A DNA stretch of 64,000 nt, from positions 160,145 through 224,144 of the forward strand of contig DAMBWF010000006.1 in the NCBI GenBank assembly GCA_032052615.1, written 5' to 3'. This document shows positions 25,111 through 34,135 of the stretch, in pieces. The notes under the pieces are model-generated. The model did not search any database. It had not been told where the DNA came from and saw only the letters and a program-made list of their open reading frames with translations. A program made the position numbers and the translations under genes. This DNA is from Pseudomonas_T sp032052615. Its GTDB lineage: Bacteria; Pseudomonadota; Gammaproteobacteria; Pseudomonadales; Pseudomonadaceae. Numbering within the stretch: the first letter of the stretch is position 1; each line of letters opens with the position of its first letter.

Positions 25111-25944
25111 ATGTCTCATCCCGCCGAACACTCGCCCCTAGGCAAGGCCAGCGATTACGTCGCCACGTACATGCCTTCCCTGTTGTTCCCCATTCCCCGC
25201 GCCACCAAATGGCGTGAACTGGGCCTTGAGGCCGAACGCCTGCCCTACCGGGGCACGGACTTCTGGACCTGCTATGAGTTGTCCTGGCTGACCCCATCGG
25301 GCAAGCCGGTCGTGGCCATCGGCGAGTTCGCCATTCCCGCCGACTCGCCGAACATCGTCGAGTCGAAGTCCTTCAAGCTCTACCTCAACTCTCTCAACCA
25401 GAGCGTGTTCGCCGATGCCGAGGCGCTGGCCGAAGTGTTGCGGCGCGACCTGTCGGCCGTGGCCGGCGCGCCGGTAGCGGTGCGGGTACGCAGCCTGCGG
25501 GACGCGACGGCGGACGGGCTGGCGGAATTGCCGGGCACCTGCATCGACGGGCTGGACGTCGCCATCGCCCATTATGATCGGCCCCGCCCCGAGCTGCTGC
25601 GCTACGAGACGGGCGCGCCGGGCGAACAGGTGCTGCACAGTCACCTGTTGAAATCCAACTGTCCGGTGACCGGGCAGCCGGATTGGGGCTCGCTGGTGGT
25701 GGAGACCCAGGGCGCGCGACGGCTGGAGCCCGCCAGCCTGCTGGCATACCTGGTGAGCTTCCGCCAGCACGCCGACTTCCACGAGCAATGCGTGGAGCGC
25801 ATCTTCCTCGACCTGCTGGCCCTGCTGGCGCCGGAACGCCTGACGGTGTACGCCCGCTACGTGCGGCGCGGCGGCCTGGATATCAATCCTTATCGCAGTA
25901 CCCATTCGCTGCAGGCCGATAACCGACGCCTGGCGCGCCAGTGA
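25111..25944 (+). CDS. queF: NADPH-dependent 7-cyano-7-deazaguanine reductase
   Basis: Reduces preQ0 to preQ1 in queuosine synthesis. The 277-residue protein is the long two-domain QueF. The active-site Cys and Asp lie in SNCPVTGQPDWG, the QueF motif in ESKSFKLYLNS, and the ending RGGLDINPYR is conserved. The ATG at 25111 gives the conserved MSHPAEHSPLGK start; an upstream in-frame ATG lacks support. It corresponds to PA2806. Confidence 0.97.
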   Translation: MSHPAEHSPLGKASDYVATYMPSLLFPIPRATKWRELGLEAERLPYRGTDFWTCYELSWLTPSGKPVVAIGEFAIPADSPNIVESKSFKLYLNSLNQSVFADAEALAEVLRRDLSAVAGAPVAVRVRSLRDATADGLAELPGTCIDGLDVAIAHYDRPRPELLRYETGAPGEQVLHSHLLKSNCPVTGQPDWGSLVVETQGARRLEPASLLAYLVSFRQHADFHEQCVERIFLDLLALLAPERLTVYARYVRRGGLDINPYRSTHSLQADNRRLARQ

Positions 25945-25963
25945 GCCTTGGTCTGGCCTGGCC

Positions 25964-26552
25964 TCACATGCCGTTGGCGAAGGCCGGTTTGCCCATGTCG
26001 ATGGCGGCGCGAACGGGCTTCAGCGCCTCGGCATAGCGGGCGAATATCAGCGCATAGTCGGCGCGCTGGCGGATGCGCCGGTCCTCTCGTCGAGGGTCTG
26101 CGTATCGTTCAGCACTTGGTTCACGTAGCGCACGATCAGATGCCCCCGGCAAGTAGCACAGGCGGCAGTTCTTGTAGCCGGAAGCGTAGCCCGCTGATGG
26201 GGTAGGCGCCCCCGGGCCCGCCGAGATACCACCAGCAAGCCGCGCTTGTGGGCCAATTCCGCCTTGGTGGCATACAACAAGAAGTTCTTCAGCGCCGGCG
26301 AGGCAATGTCGTGGAACTCCGGCGCGATGATCACCACGTCATCGGCCGCTCGCTGCTTGGCGGCATGCTCCGGCCAATTCGGCGCGTTTTCGCTGGGCCC
26401 CTGCGGCAAGGGGCGCTCACTGAAATCGATGAGGCTGGTCAGAGAGTCGCTGCTCAAGCCGAGCTCGATCAGGCGTTGGCGCAGGTACGGGTAACCTTGA
26501 CCGATTGGCTATCGGGTCGGCTGGAGCCGGCGATGAGTGCAATGTTCAGCAT
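25964..26552 (-). pseudogene. decayed NADPH-dependent FMN reductase
   Basis: Reading the minus strand gives the start of an NAD(P)H:FMN reductase (MLNIALIAGSSRPDSQSVKV), its flavodoxin-like centre (VVIIAPEFHDIASPALKNFLL) and an intact family C-terminus (YAEALKPVRAAIDMGKPAF), but in different frames. Frame changes occur near 26490, 26225-26240, 26140-26150 and 26085-26092. The longest intact piece is about 136 codons. At least four small indels in under 600 bases argue for a dead gene, or locally poor sequence. It lies just after queF on the opposite strand. Confidence 0.8.
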
Positions 26553-26667
26553 GGGAGACACCGCGTGGGAAACCGGCAGGCTAACGGTCGTTCCGGTATC
26601 GACAAGCGGCCTCCCGGGCAGGGCGGCCGGTGCGCCCAGGTTTCATCAAGCAATCGAGAGAGTAGCG

Positions 26668-26898
26668 CTAGCAGGCGGCCGAGCGAGCCTTTGGAAATGG
26701 CTCGTCGTGGTGGGCCTGCAAGCCAAGGGCGGCGATCAGCGCGATCGCGCCGAGCGCCAAGGCGACAGGGCTGGCCTGCCACACGCCGAGCGCGCCGTTG
26801 AGCGCGCCCAGCAGGAACACCGGGACGGCGAGCAGGCGGGAGGCGGGGGGCTGGGAAATGATGTAGCGATGGGCCACCGAGCGGGATCGTAAGAGCAT
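26668..26898 (-). CDS. small membrane protein
   Basis: A 76-residue protein with two hydrophobic segments (about 21-37 and 42-61) and basic ends. The start has a strong AGGAGG eight bases upstream. A small protein of this type follows queF in P. aeruginosa (PA2805). Function unknown. It lies about 115 bases upstream of the pseudogene in the same direction. Confidence 0.7.
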   Translation of the reverse strand: MLLRSRSVAHRYIISQPPASRLLAVPVFLLGALNGALGVWQASPVALALGAIALIAALGLQAHHDEPFPKARSAAC

Positions 26899-26989
26899 GT
26901 CGCGTTCCTCCTGAGTACGCGACTACCTTACGAGGGGCGGCGGGGCAGCGAAAATCGTTCTTCCCTATCGCCCGGATAGAACATCGACC

Positions 26990-28471
26990 TCACAGCTTCA
27001 ATTGGCGGATGACCTTGGACAGTTCGGCGGCCAAGGCGGCCAGTTCCTTGCTGGTGGTGGCCGAGTCGACGGTCTGACTCACCGTCAGCTCGGTGACATC
27101 CCGGATGCCCACCACCGAGCGGGTCATTTCCTCGGCGACCTGGCTCTGCTGCTCGGCCGCCACCGCGATCTGGGTATTGCTTTCGCGCATCTGCGCCACC
27201 GCCTCGGTGATGGCCGCCAGGGCGGCGCCGGCGGCGCTGGCTTGCTGCACGCAGTCGTCCGCTCTCAATGAGCTTTCCCGCATGAACTCGACGGCGTCGC
27301 GGCTACCGGATTGCAGTGTGCCGATCATCTGGGTGATTTCGTCGGTGGAGTCCTGCACGCGCTTGGCCAGGTTGCGGACTTCTTCGGCCACCACCGCGAA
27401 ACCCCGCCCCATGGAGCCGGCTCGGGCGGCCTCGATGGCGGCATTCAGCGCCAGCAGGTTGGTCTGTTCGGCGATGCCGTGAATGACGTTGACCACCCCG
27501 CTGATGCGCTGGCTGTCTTCCGCCAGTTGCCCGATCATCTCGGCGGTCTGCTGGACGCCCCTGGATAGTTCGGCGATGGAGCGCTCGACTTTTCCAACCA
27601 CTTCCTGGCCGGCGCTGGCCAGCCGGTCGGCATTTTCCGACTGGTCACGGGTATCGCCGGCATGCTGGGCGATGCTGTGAACGGTGGTGGACATCTCGTT
27701 GATCGCCGTCGCGGCCTGATCGGTCTCGCTTTGCTGGCCCAGCATCCCCTGGCGCACGTGGTTCATGCTGTCGGCCAGGCGGGCGGCGCCTTCGTCGAGG
27801 CGCAAGGCCGCCTGCATGACGGTGCTCACCACGCGCTGATAACCGATTTGCATGGCATTGAAGGCATTCGCCATCTGGCCAATCTCATCGCGACTTTCCA
27901 ACGGTACCCGGGCGGCGAGGTCGCCGGTCCTTTCCACATGCAACATCACATCCTTGAGCGTGTTGAGGTGGGACATGAGGAAGCGGATGAGCAACTGCGA
28001 GGCGGCCAGCAGTGCCACCATCAGGACGAACACCGCGCTGGCGTAGTTCGCGGCGCGTTCGGAGAAAACTTGCAGCAGGCTCATGCTGTGGGCCAGCACG
28101 GCCAGGCGCTGTCCGTTCGGCAGGATCTCGACCTGGGCGCCGATCAGCGGGTCGTCACCGAACAGGTTGTCGTGGGGCAGGGCGGTCCAGCCGCTGGCGC
28201 CGAGAAGTTCCGGCCGTGCCTGGCCATCGATGCGCGGCGGGGCATCGTTTGGAACGTAGAGCAGGTCGCGCGCCTGGGGAAGGGGCTGGGTGGCGGGCCA
28301 GGCCTTCAGCAAGTCGGCCTGGGCGGTGGCGACATGGCGGGCCTGCTGGTCGCGGGCGTCCTGCTCCAGGTGCATCGAGTAGAGCACCAGGGCAAGGGTT
28401 GTGAAGAATGCGACCGCATTGACGGCCCAGAACTTATAACGAAGGGAAATATTGCGAATCCATGCGCCCAT
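26990..28471 (-). CDS. methyl-accepting chemotaxis protein
   Basis: A 493-residue chemoreceptor. TM1 (about 13-35), a short periplasmic domain of about 120 residues, TM2 (about 150-180), HAMP (about 181-235) and the cytoplasmic signalling coiled coil. The tip carries IAEQTNLLALNAAIEAARAG followed by SMGRGFAVVAEEVR; the usual Glu after AG is Ser here. No CheR-tethering pentapeptide is seen; the C-terminus is IRQLKL. The ATG at 28471 (MGAWIRNISLRYKF) is preferred to an upstream TTG in frame. The ligand is unknown. Confidence 0.92.
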   Translation of the reverse strand: MGAWIRNISLRYKFWAVNAVAFFTTLALVLYSMHLEQDARDQQARHVATAQADLLKAWPATQPLPQARDLLYVPNDAPPRIDGQARPELLGASGWTALPHDNLFGDDPLIGAQVEILPNGQRLAVLAHSMSLLQVFSERAANYASAVFVLMVALLAASQLLIRFLMSHLNTLKDVMLHVERTGDLAARVPLESRDEIGQMANAFNAMQIGYQRVVSTVMQAALRLDEGAARLADSMNHVRQGMLGQQSETDQAATAINEMSTTVHSIAQHAGDTRDQSENADRLASAGQEVVGKVERSIAELSRGVQQTAEMIGQLAEDSQRISGVVNVIHGIAEQTNLLALNAAIEAARAGSMGRGFAVVAEEVRNLAKRVQDSTDEITQMIGTLQSGSRDAVEFMRESSLRADDCVQQASAAGAALAAITEAVAQMRESNTQIAVAAEQQSQVAEEMTRSVVGIRDVTELTVSQTVDSATTSKELAALAAELSKVIRQLKL

Positions 28472-28601
28472 GTGTACTTGCTCGCGGCTAAGGTGGTCGT
28501 ATAGCAAAGTGCCATAGTCTGGTGGGCACCCTCGCCATCGTCATTGACGCTCATCAAGGACGTTTATCGATGATATGGCAGGCCGCTCCGACTCAGTCGT
28601 T

Positions 28602-29432
28602 TCAGCTTACAGGCTCCGACGCTCTCGTTCCTGAAAAAGGCAGGTCAAAAAAGCGTCTCGCGCATTCGTGAGTATGCAAAGCCAGTTCCAGTTCCGTTTC
28701 TCCACGATGTCGAGCCACTTCGCGCAACACTTCGCCGAGAAAAGCAGGTTCATTGCGGTGATGGCGTGGCCGGGGCTTCAGGGTGCGCGGTAACAGGTAG
28801 GGCGCATCGCTTTCGAGCATCAGGCGCCCCTTGGGAATCTGGCCTACCAGGGCATGCAGGTGGGTGCCGCGTCGCTCGTCGCAGATCCAGCCCGTGATCC
28901 CGATATGCACGTCCAGATCGAGGTAACGGTAAAGCGCTCGTTTCTCCCCCGTGAAGCAATGCACCACCGCCCCGGGCAGGTAGTCCCGGTAGTCCCTGAG
29001 GATAGCTTCCAGCCGATCGTGAGCGTCGCGCTCGTGGAGGAATACGGGTTTCTTCAGCCGCGCCGCGAGGGCCAGTTGTTCCTCCAGGGCCTTCTCCTGG
29101 TGCGGTCGGGGGCTGAGGTCGCGATGGAAGTCCAGGCCGCATTCGCCCACCGCTCGCACTTCCGGCTCCCGCAGCAAGGTCTCCAGGCCACGGAGGGTTT
29201 CCAGGTTCCACTGGCTGGCTTCGTGGGGGTGGACGCCAGCGGTGGAGAACAGGCGGGTACCGGTGCCGTCCAGCGTCCGGCACAGCGCCAAGGCTTCTTC
29301 GCTGTCCTCGACGCGGGTGCCGGTGAGGATCAATTGCTCGACGCCCGCGCCATAGGCTCGCTCCAATATCGCTTCGCGATCGCTGGCGAAGGTGGGATGG
29401 GTAAGGTTGACGCCGATATCGATGAGTTGCAT
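28602..29432 (-). CDS. tatD: TatD-family hydrolase
   Basis: The second TatD paralogue, 276 residues. Its N-terminus reads IDIGVNLTHPTF, characteristic of TatD proper rather than the DSHCHLD form. Metal ligands are visible in GECGLDFHRD, VFLHERDAHD, AVVHCFTGEK and ESDAPYLLP. Probable 3'-5' DNA exonuclease of the cytoplasm. The start at 29432 begins at the conserved strand; 21 further codons upstream in frame lack similarity. Confidence 0.9.
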   Translation of the reverse strand: MQLIDIGVNLTHPTFASDREAILERAYGAGVEQLILTGTRVEDSEEALALCRTLDGTGTRLFSTAGVHPHEASQWNLETLRGLETLLREPEVRAVGECGLDFHRDLSPRPHQEKALEEQLALAARLKKPVFLHERDAHDRLEAILRDYRDYLPGAVVHCFTGEKRALYRYLDLDVHIGITGWICDERRGTHLHALVGQIPKGRLMLESDAPYLLPRTLKPRPRHHRNEPAFLGEVLREVARHRGETELELALHTHECARRFFDLPFSGTRASEPVS

Positions 29433-29497
29433 GGTGGGCCTCGAACTTGTCGGACGAGAGCATATCAAAGCCCTGATCGTTTCAAGAAAACCCAATA

Positions 29498-29526
29498 TTT
29501 ACAAAAACTTGACGCTGTTTTCTAAA
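29498..29526 (+). promoter_or_regulatory. possible promoter of mltF2
   Basis: TTTACA and TCTAAA are separated by 17 bases in the AT-rich part of the spacer. The leader would be about 140 bases. The -10 box is weak. Confidence 0.35.
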
Positions 29527-29673
29527 GCTGTCATCGCGACCGGTCTGGCGTGGGGCGGCGTGCTGTGAGACCCTTTGCGCCTTTTTGCGCCGGAAAAATA
29601 TTGGCGAAGACAGTCGAGGGCATTGCCGAGGCGGAGCTTATGACCGCGCCGGCAGTCGGCCCCCGGAGAGCAG

Positions 29674-31098
29674 ATGACCCGACCGTTACTGATCCTTTTC
29701 TGTGCCTTGGCCTTGTTGCCATTTCCCGCCGCCGCCCGCCTGGTCGGTCCCCCCGAAGCCTGGCAAACCCCTCCCGGCCACTCCCGCGACTTGGCGGATA
29801 TCCGCAAGAGCGGTGTCTTGCGCGTGCTGGTCAACCAGAGCCGCAATAGTTCGGGTGAAGTCGCAGGCGAGGCCATCGGCCTTGAATATCAACGGGTGCG
29901 TGCCTTCGAGCATTACCTTAACCGAGAAGCCCGGGATGGACGCGAGATCCAGGTCAAGTTGATTCCGAAGGCGAAGGAACAGTTGCTCGCCGCCCTCCAG
30001 CGGGGCGAGGGCGACTTGGTTGCGCCGGGCGAATTGCTTGGCGCCCACGGTGGCCTGGATATCCGGGCCAGCACCCCGATCCGCCACGATGTACCGCTGG
30101 TTCTGGTGAGCCGCCAGGGCGGGCGTCGCTACGCGCGCCTGGACCAACTGGCCGGGCGCACCCTGGTGCTGCCGGCCGGAAGCGCGGCGGGCGATGCCCT
30201 GCGAGAGGTCAACCAGCGACTCGGCCAACGCAAGCTGGCGCCCATCGGCGTGGAATGGATCGACCCGTCCCTCGCGGTGGAGGATGTGCTGGAAATGGTC
30301 CAGGCCGGCATTCTCCCCATGACGGCGGTGGAGCAGCCGATCGCCGAGCGCTGGGCGAAGGTGATGCCCAAGTTGCGCATCGAGCGCCATCTGGTACTGG
30401 CTAACCACGGCGACATGGTCTGGTTCACCCGCCGCGACGCCGGCATGTTGCAGGCCAGCGTGGACCGGTTCCTCGCCAGCTACCGGCCTCCCGCCAACCA
30501 GGATGCGGTGTTCCAGCGGGTCTATCGCCGGCTCTATCAAGTCCGCACGCCGCTGGAGCGGGCCGACCGCCAGCGGCTCGAAAAACTGCGCCCCGTGTTG
30601 CAGCGCTATGCCGGGCAGAACCAACTGGATTGGCTGAACCTGGCGGCCCTGGCGTTCAAGGAGTCCAGCTTCGACCCCCAGGCTCGTGGGGCCAGTGGCG
30701 CGATGGGGCTGATGCAGATCACACCGGGCGCGGCGACCAGCGTCGGCGTGAGCGACGTCCGTGGCCTGGATGCCAATGTGCAGGCTTCGGCCAAATACCT
30801 CGCCCAGTTGCGCAAGACTTACTTCGCGAGCCCCCGATTCAATGAGCGCGAGCGCATGGCTTTCATCTTGGCCGCCTACAACGTCGGTCCGCAACGGGTA
30901 CAGAGCTTGCGCGCCGAAGCCCGTCGTCGCGGGTTGAATCCCAACCAATGGTTCTTCCAGGTCGAGCGTGTCGCCGCCGAGCAGCTCGGGATGGGCGTGG
31001 TGAACTACGTCAACAGCGTCAACAAGTACTACCTAGCCTTCGATCGCGAACGCGATCGGCTGGAGCCCGGCCAGAAATACGCCAGCGCCTCCAAGTAA
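29674..31098 (+). CDS. mltF2: membrane-bound lytic murein transglycosylase F-like
   Basis: A 474-residue exported protein with a signal peptide (LLILFCALALLPFPAAA). An ABC-type binding-protein module (about 40-270) precedes an SLT transglycosylase domain (about 310-460). The catalytic Glu lies in LAFKESSFDP, followed by GASGAMGLMQITP and AAYNVGPQRV. No lipobox is visible. Fusion of a binding-protein domain to SLT defines MltF; in P. aeruginosa the MltF2 gene (PA2865) lies beside the lipase operon, as here. Known role: cleavage of peptidoglycan, with allosteric sensing of muropeptides by the N-terminal module. Confidence 0.9.
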   Translation: MTRPLLILFCALALLPFPAAARLVGPPEAWQTPPGHSRDLADIRKSGVLRVLVNQSRNSSGEVAGEAIGLEYQRVRAFEHYLNREARDGREIQVKLIPKAKEQLLAALQRGEGDLVAPGELLGAHGGLDIRASTPIRHDVPLVLVSRQGGRRYARLDQLAGRTLVLPAGSAAGDALREVNQRLGQRKLAPIGVEWIDPSLAVEDVLEMVQAGILPMTAVEQPIAERWAKVMPKLRIERHLVLANHGDMVWFTRRDAGMLQASVDRFLASYRPPANQDAVFQRVYRRLYQVRTPLERADRQRLEKLRPVLQRYAGQNQLDWLNLAALAFKESSFDPQARGASGAMGLMQITPGAATSVGVSDVRGLDANVQASAKYLAQLRKTYFASPRFNERERMAFILAAYNVGPQRVQSLRAEARRRGLNPNQWFFQVERVAAEQLGMGVVNYVNSVNKYYLAFDRERDRLEPGQKYASASK

Positions 31099-31285
31099 GG
31101 AGCTGGCGCCGGCTGGCTTCCCTGGCGCCTGTCATCGAGAGCGTTCGCCTCGCTTCCTCGACGAATGCCGTCGGATCGGGTGCGATGCATTCCCCTCGCC
31201 ATGCCTGCCTCGGCGATTTGGCGCCTTGATCTTCCGGCGTGGCATTCCAGGGCCCGCCGCTTCCATGGCGAATGACGCGGCTACA

Positions 31286-32320
31286 TCAAGGCTGTCTGGC
31301 CGCCGACCTGGCCTGGGCCAGTTCCTCCGAGGCGTCCAGGCGCAGCCGCTCGCGGTCGTCGAAGCGGTCTTGCGCCAACCGTTCGACCGCCGTCCGCCGG
31401 TCCGCTTCGCTCAGGCCGGGGTTACTCTCCAGGGCCTGCTTGTCCTTCAGATAGCCTTGCAGGCGTTCTTGCCAGGCGCTGCGCTGGCGATCCAGCGCCT
31501 CCAGGCGCGCCGTGGCTTCCGCCCCGACGATCCGTTGACGGGCCTGACGGAGCGCCTCGGGAGGGGCGCCTTCGGCTCGCAGGCGAGCCGTTTGCTGGAG
31601 CAGTTCGCTGTGCAGTTGCTCCACCACCGCTTCTCGCAGGGTATCGGGAAGGCCTTCGCGCAGACGATCCAGCGCCACGGCCTTGGCCGAATCGTCCAGG
31701 CCGGGGGTGCGCTGAATGGCCAGCCGCTCGAGAGTGAAGCCGTTGTAAGCCTCCTCGTCGGCGAAGAAAGCCCGATGGGTCTCGGCGCTGAAGATGCGCG
31801 CCCGCAACGCGCGCACCGCCGTCTCGCGCTGGCGCAGCGCATCCAGGTCGGCGCGCTGGGGCAGCTCTCGCTCCAGCGTCACGAGTTCGCGTTTGTACTG
31901 GAGATACTGATCCAGCAGCGCCAACGCCTGATCGCGAGCCGGCGGAGGCAGGCGTCCGGCGAGATGGGCCCGTAGACGAGCGAGGCTGCGGGCCAGGGGC
32001 TCCTCGCCCATGGCGCTGAGGAAATAGTCGAACAGCCGGCGGATGTCCTGCCCGATCTTCAGGTCGCCGGCGGCGTCCACCTGCAGGTTTCCATCCACCT
32101 CGGTGCCTTGGAAGGAGCGGGGTAGCCCGGGCGAGGAGGGAGAGGCCAGGGGGGAGGCGGTACCGGCGCGTGGGGCGGGTGCCGTTTCGAGGGCGGGGGC
32201 CGCCTGAATGGACGCGGGGGCGCGTCGTGCCAGGTTCGGCGCATCGGCCGAGGGCAGGTTGAGCAGCACCATGAGACTGATGCCGAACATCAAGGGGAGT
32301 AGGAGCAGGAGTTTTTTCAC
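31286..32320 (-). CDS. lifO: lipase-specific foldase
   Basis: A 344-residue steric chaperone that folds LipA in the periplasm. It has an N-terminal membrane anchor (about 3-22), an Ala/Pro-rich linker (about 27-70) and the folding domain. The diagnostic Lif motif RRLFDYFLSAMGEE is intact; mutation of its Arg/Phe-Asp-Tyr block in other species abolishes folding. It is 46 bases downstream of lipA in the same operon. Also called lif or lipH. Confidence 0.95.
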   Translation of the reverse strand: MKKLLLLLPLMFGISLMVLLNLPSADAPNLARRAPASIQAAPALETAPAPRAGTASPLASPSSPGLPRSFQGTEVDGNLQVDAAGDLKIGQDIRRLFDYFLSAMGEEPLARSLARLRAHLAGRLPPPARDQALALLDQYLQYKRELVTLERELPQRADLDALRQRETAVRALRARIFSAETHRAFFADEEAYNGFTLERLAIQRTPGLDDSAKAVALDRLREGLPDTLREAVVEQLHSELLQQTARLRAEGAPPEALRQARQRIVGAEATARLEALDRQRSAWQERLQGYLKDKQALESNPGLSEADRRTAVERLAQDRFDDRERLRLDASEELAQARSAARQP

Positions 32321-32366
32321 GGTCGTGGCCTGCGGCTCGGAGCCCTCGCGGGCTCCGGCGAAAGGG

Positions 32367-33314
32367 TTAGAGACCTTCGTTCTTCAGGCGGTTGGCGTGT
32401 TGCCGATAGACGCTCACCGGGTCGGTCTCGAAGAGGCTGGTGAGGCCGAAGGTCTGGTTGACCTCGTCCAAGTGGTTCATCTGGTAGTCATCGCGGATCA
32501 CCTTGCCCAGGTGGGAGCTGCAGCGCCCCACGAGCCCGTCGTTAGCCTCCTTGAAGGTCAGGGAGCTCGCGCCGAGCAATGCGTCGCTGGGGTCCAGGGC
32601 ATTGGTCAGGGGACTGGCGCCGCTCCACGAGTAGTAGCGAACGCCGTTCACCTGATAAGCCCCCTCGCCGCACGCACTGGTGGGAATGCCCTGGGGGTAC
32701 TTGGCGTTGAATACCGCCGCGCCGGCGCTGTTGAGGGATTCCAGCGCGCCCAATGCGTTCTGGGGCGTGGTGGTGTGACTGCCGGACAGGTAGTTGATCA
32801 GCGCGCCGAGCCCATTGACGATGCCCGCCAGCATCGCTTCCCCGGTCGAGCCCGGGGGGACCTGGCGGAGAAAGTCCGCGGTGGCGGAGCCCTTGTGCGG
32901 GGCGCCGACGCTGGTCACCGAGGCCACCAGGTCGGGGCGGATCGCCGCCACGTAGCGAATGGTCGGCCCGCCATGACTGTGCCCGATCAGGTTGACCTTT
33001 CCCTGGCCGCTGATGGCGGCGATCTCTTCCACCTGTTCCAGCAGCTCCTCGCCGCGGGCTTCGGAAGTGTTCAACTGGCTGACCTGGGTGACGTACACAT
33101 TGGCGCCGTCCTTGCGGAGTGCCGAGGGAATACCGTACCAGTAGTCGATGCCCCAGATGCTGTCGAAGCCGAGCATGCCATGGGTGAGCACGATCGGATA
33201 ACGGGTCTGGGTATAGCCGGGGGAGGCCGAATGGGCAGCGTGAAGGGTGCCGGAGGCCGTCATGCCAAGGCCGATTCCGACGAAGAGGGCGAGCAAGTTC
33301 CTGTTCTTTTTCAT
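32367..33314 (-). CDS. lipA: secreted triacylglycerol lipase, family I.1
   Basis: A 315-residue extracellular lipase with a signal peptide ending in LHA. Catalytic triad: Ser in GHSHGG, Asp in EANDGLVG and His in MNHLDEVN. The two cysteines (SACGEG and VGRCSS) would form the family disulfide, and the nearby Asp residues the calcium site. The oxyanion segment is VLTHGMLGFDS. It is exported by Sec, folded by the neighbouring foldase and then secreted by a type II system. The ATG at 33314 gives the proper signal peptide. Confidence 0.96.
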   Translation of the reverse strand: MKKNRNLLALFVGIGLGMTASGTLHAAHSASPGYTQTRYPIVLTHGMLGFDSIWGIDYWYGIPSALRKDGANVYVTQVSQLNTSEARGEELLEQVEEIAAISGQGKVNLIGHSHGGPTIRYVAAIRPDLVASVTSVGAPHKGSATADFLRQVPPGSTGEAMLAGIVNGLGALINYLSGSHTTTPQNALGALESLNSAGAAVFNAKYPQGIPTSACGEGAYQVNGVRYYSWSGASPLTNALDPSDALLGASSLTFKEANDGLVGRCSSHLGKVIRDDYQMNHLDEVNQTFGLTSLFETDPVSVYRQHANRLKNEGL

Positions 33315-33393
33315 GGCGCTCTCGTTCTGTTGGGTGATGCTTCCATGCTCGATGTCGCGGTCTTCCCTGTTCGCGAACATCGGGGAGCGGTAG

Positions 33394-33410
33394 CGCAGAA
33401 AACATGCCAA
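33394..33410 (-). promoter_or_regulatory. sigma-54 promoter of lipA
   Basis: On the minus strand TTGGCATGTTTTCTGCG places the invariant GG and GC ten bases apart, as in the RpoN consensus TGGCAC-N5-TTGC. Transcription would begin about 68 bases before the lipA ATG. RpoN control of lipases is known in P. aeruginosa and P. alcaligenes. Confidence 0.7.
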
Positions 33411-33446
33411 ATGCCGTGCCTCGCGGCGAGGCGCTCTGGCACAGCA

Positions 33447-33468
33447 TTCTTGTCGAGACAGACAAGAA
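33447..33468. promoter_or_regulatory. inverted repeat upstream of lipA (enhancer candidate)
   Basis: TTCTTGTC-N6-GACAAGAA, arms perfect over eight bases, lies about 65-85 bases upstream of the predicted lipA start point. This is a reasonable distance for an RpoN activator such as CbrB/LipR. Confidence 0.5.
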
Positions 33469-33645
33469 ATGAAGTGGAATGGGTACGGCTCGTTTTGTTA
33501 CGAGCCGAAACGGCAGGGGTGACCGAGGGGTGGAAACAGGAACGTTTCGTGACGCGGCGAGGTTTTTCGTTTCGGCCTGGAGCAAGCGATCCGAGCCGTG
33601 GCGGCAGTCGGCGACCCGTTGCCGCCGCGAGCGGTGAGAGGCGCC

Positions 33646-33675
33646 TTGACAGCCTCGCGAAGGGGCTTCTAGGAT
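33646..33675 (+). promoter_or_regulatory. sigma-70 promoter before the 33815 gene
   Basis: A perfect TTGACA and TAGGAT separated by 18 bases. A start near 33682 would give a leader of about 130 bases. Confidence 0.5.
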
Positions 33676-33814
33676 TCCGCCCATGCGCCGATTTACACAG
33701 CTACTTGCGGGGCGCCCCGGGCTTCGTGGATGCCCGAAATACCGCTAAAGCGCTGGTTCGGTGTAGCCTCCCACCGCTGCCCAGCGGGATTCTCGAGGCG
33801 GAAGCACGTACTTC

Positions 33815-34120
33815 ATGAATGCTCGATCCTTCATTCGTCTGGCCCCCATCACTTCCGGCCTGATCCAGCGCAACCCGCGCATCCTGCTGGGTGGAGACCA
33901 CCCTCCCACGCTCCTGAAATACCTCGATGGCTGGCCGAAACGCTGGGGCGCGCCGCGGACCTTTCTGATCCAGTTCGTTCGCGAGGGCCAGTCTCTGAGC
34001 CGTTTCGCCGACAACAGCTTCGACTTCGCGGTGATGCCCAGCCCGAGCGCCGAGGCGCTGGCGGAAACCGTGGGCGAACTGGTCAGGGTGGCGCGTCAGG
34101 GGTTGATCACCCGGCGCTGA
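33815..34120 (+). CDS. hypothetical protein, methyltransferase-like remnant
   Basis: A 101-residue cytoplasmic protein I cannot assign. The stretch from residue 60 on (LSRFADNSFDFAVMPSPSAEALAETVGELVRVARQG) reads like the latter half of a SAM-methyltransferase Rossmann domain, but the glycine-rich SAM-binding loop is missing. A stop codon lies upstream in frame, so the ATG at 33815 is the only credible start. A gene in this position (PA2860) exists in P. aeruginosa. It converges on greB. Confidence 0.6.
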   Translation: MNARSFIRLAPITSGLIQRNPRILLGGDHPPTLLKYLDGWPKRWGAPRTFLIQFVREGQSLSRFADNSFDFAVMPSPSAEALAETVGELVRVARQGLITRR

Positions 34121-34135
34121 GCCCCGATCCGGCGT

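Larger units (their letters stand above)
33315..33814. other. lipA control region and spacer
   Basis: No gene is supported in these 500 bases. It carries the sigma-54 promoter and an inverted repeat for lipA, and a sigma-70 promoter reading the other way, all listed separately. Confidence 0.65.

Noticed and set aside
26248..26892. Plus-strand frame across the pseudogene and small membrane gene
   Set aside because: No family resemblance. The minus strand carries a recognisable, though broken, FMN reductase and a small gene with a strong ribosome-binding site.
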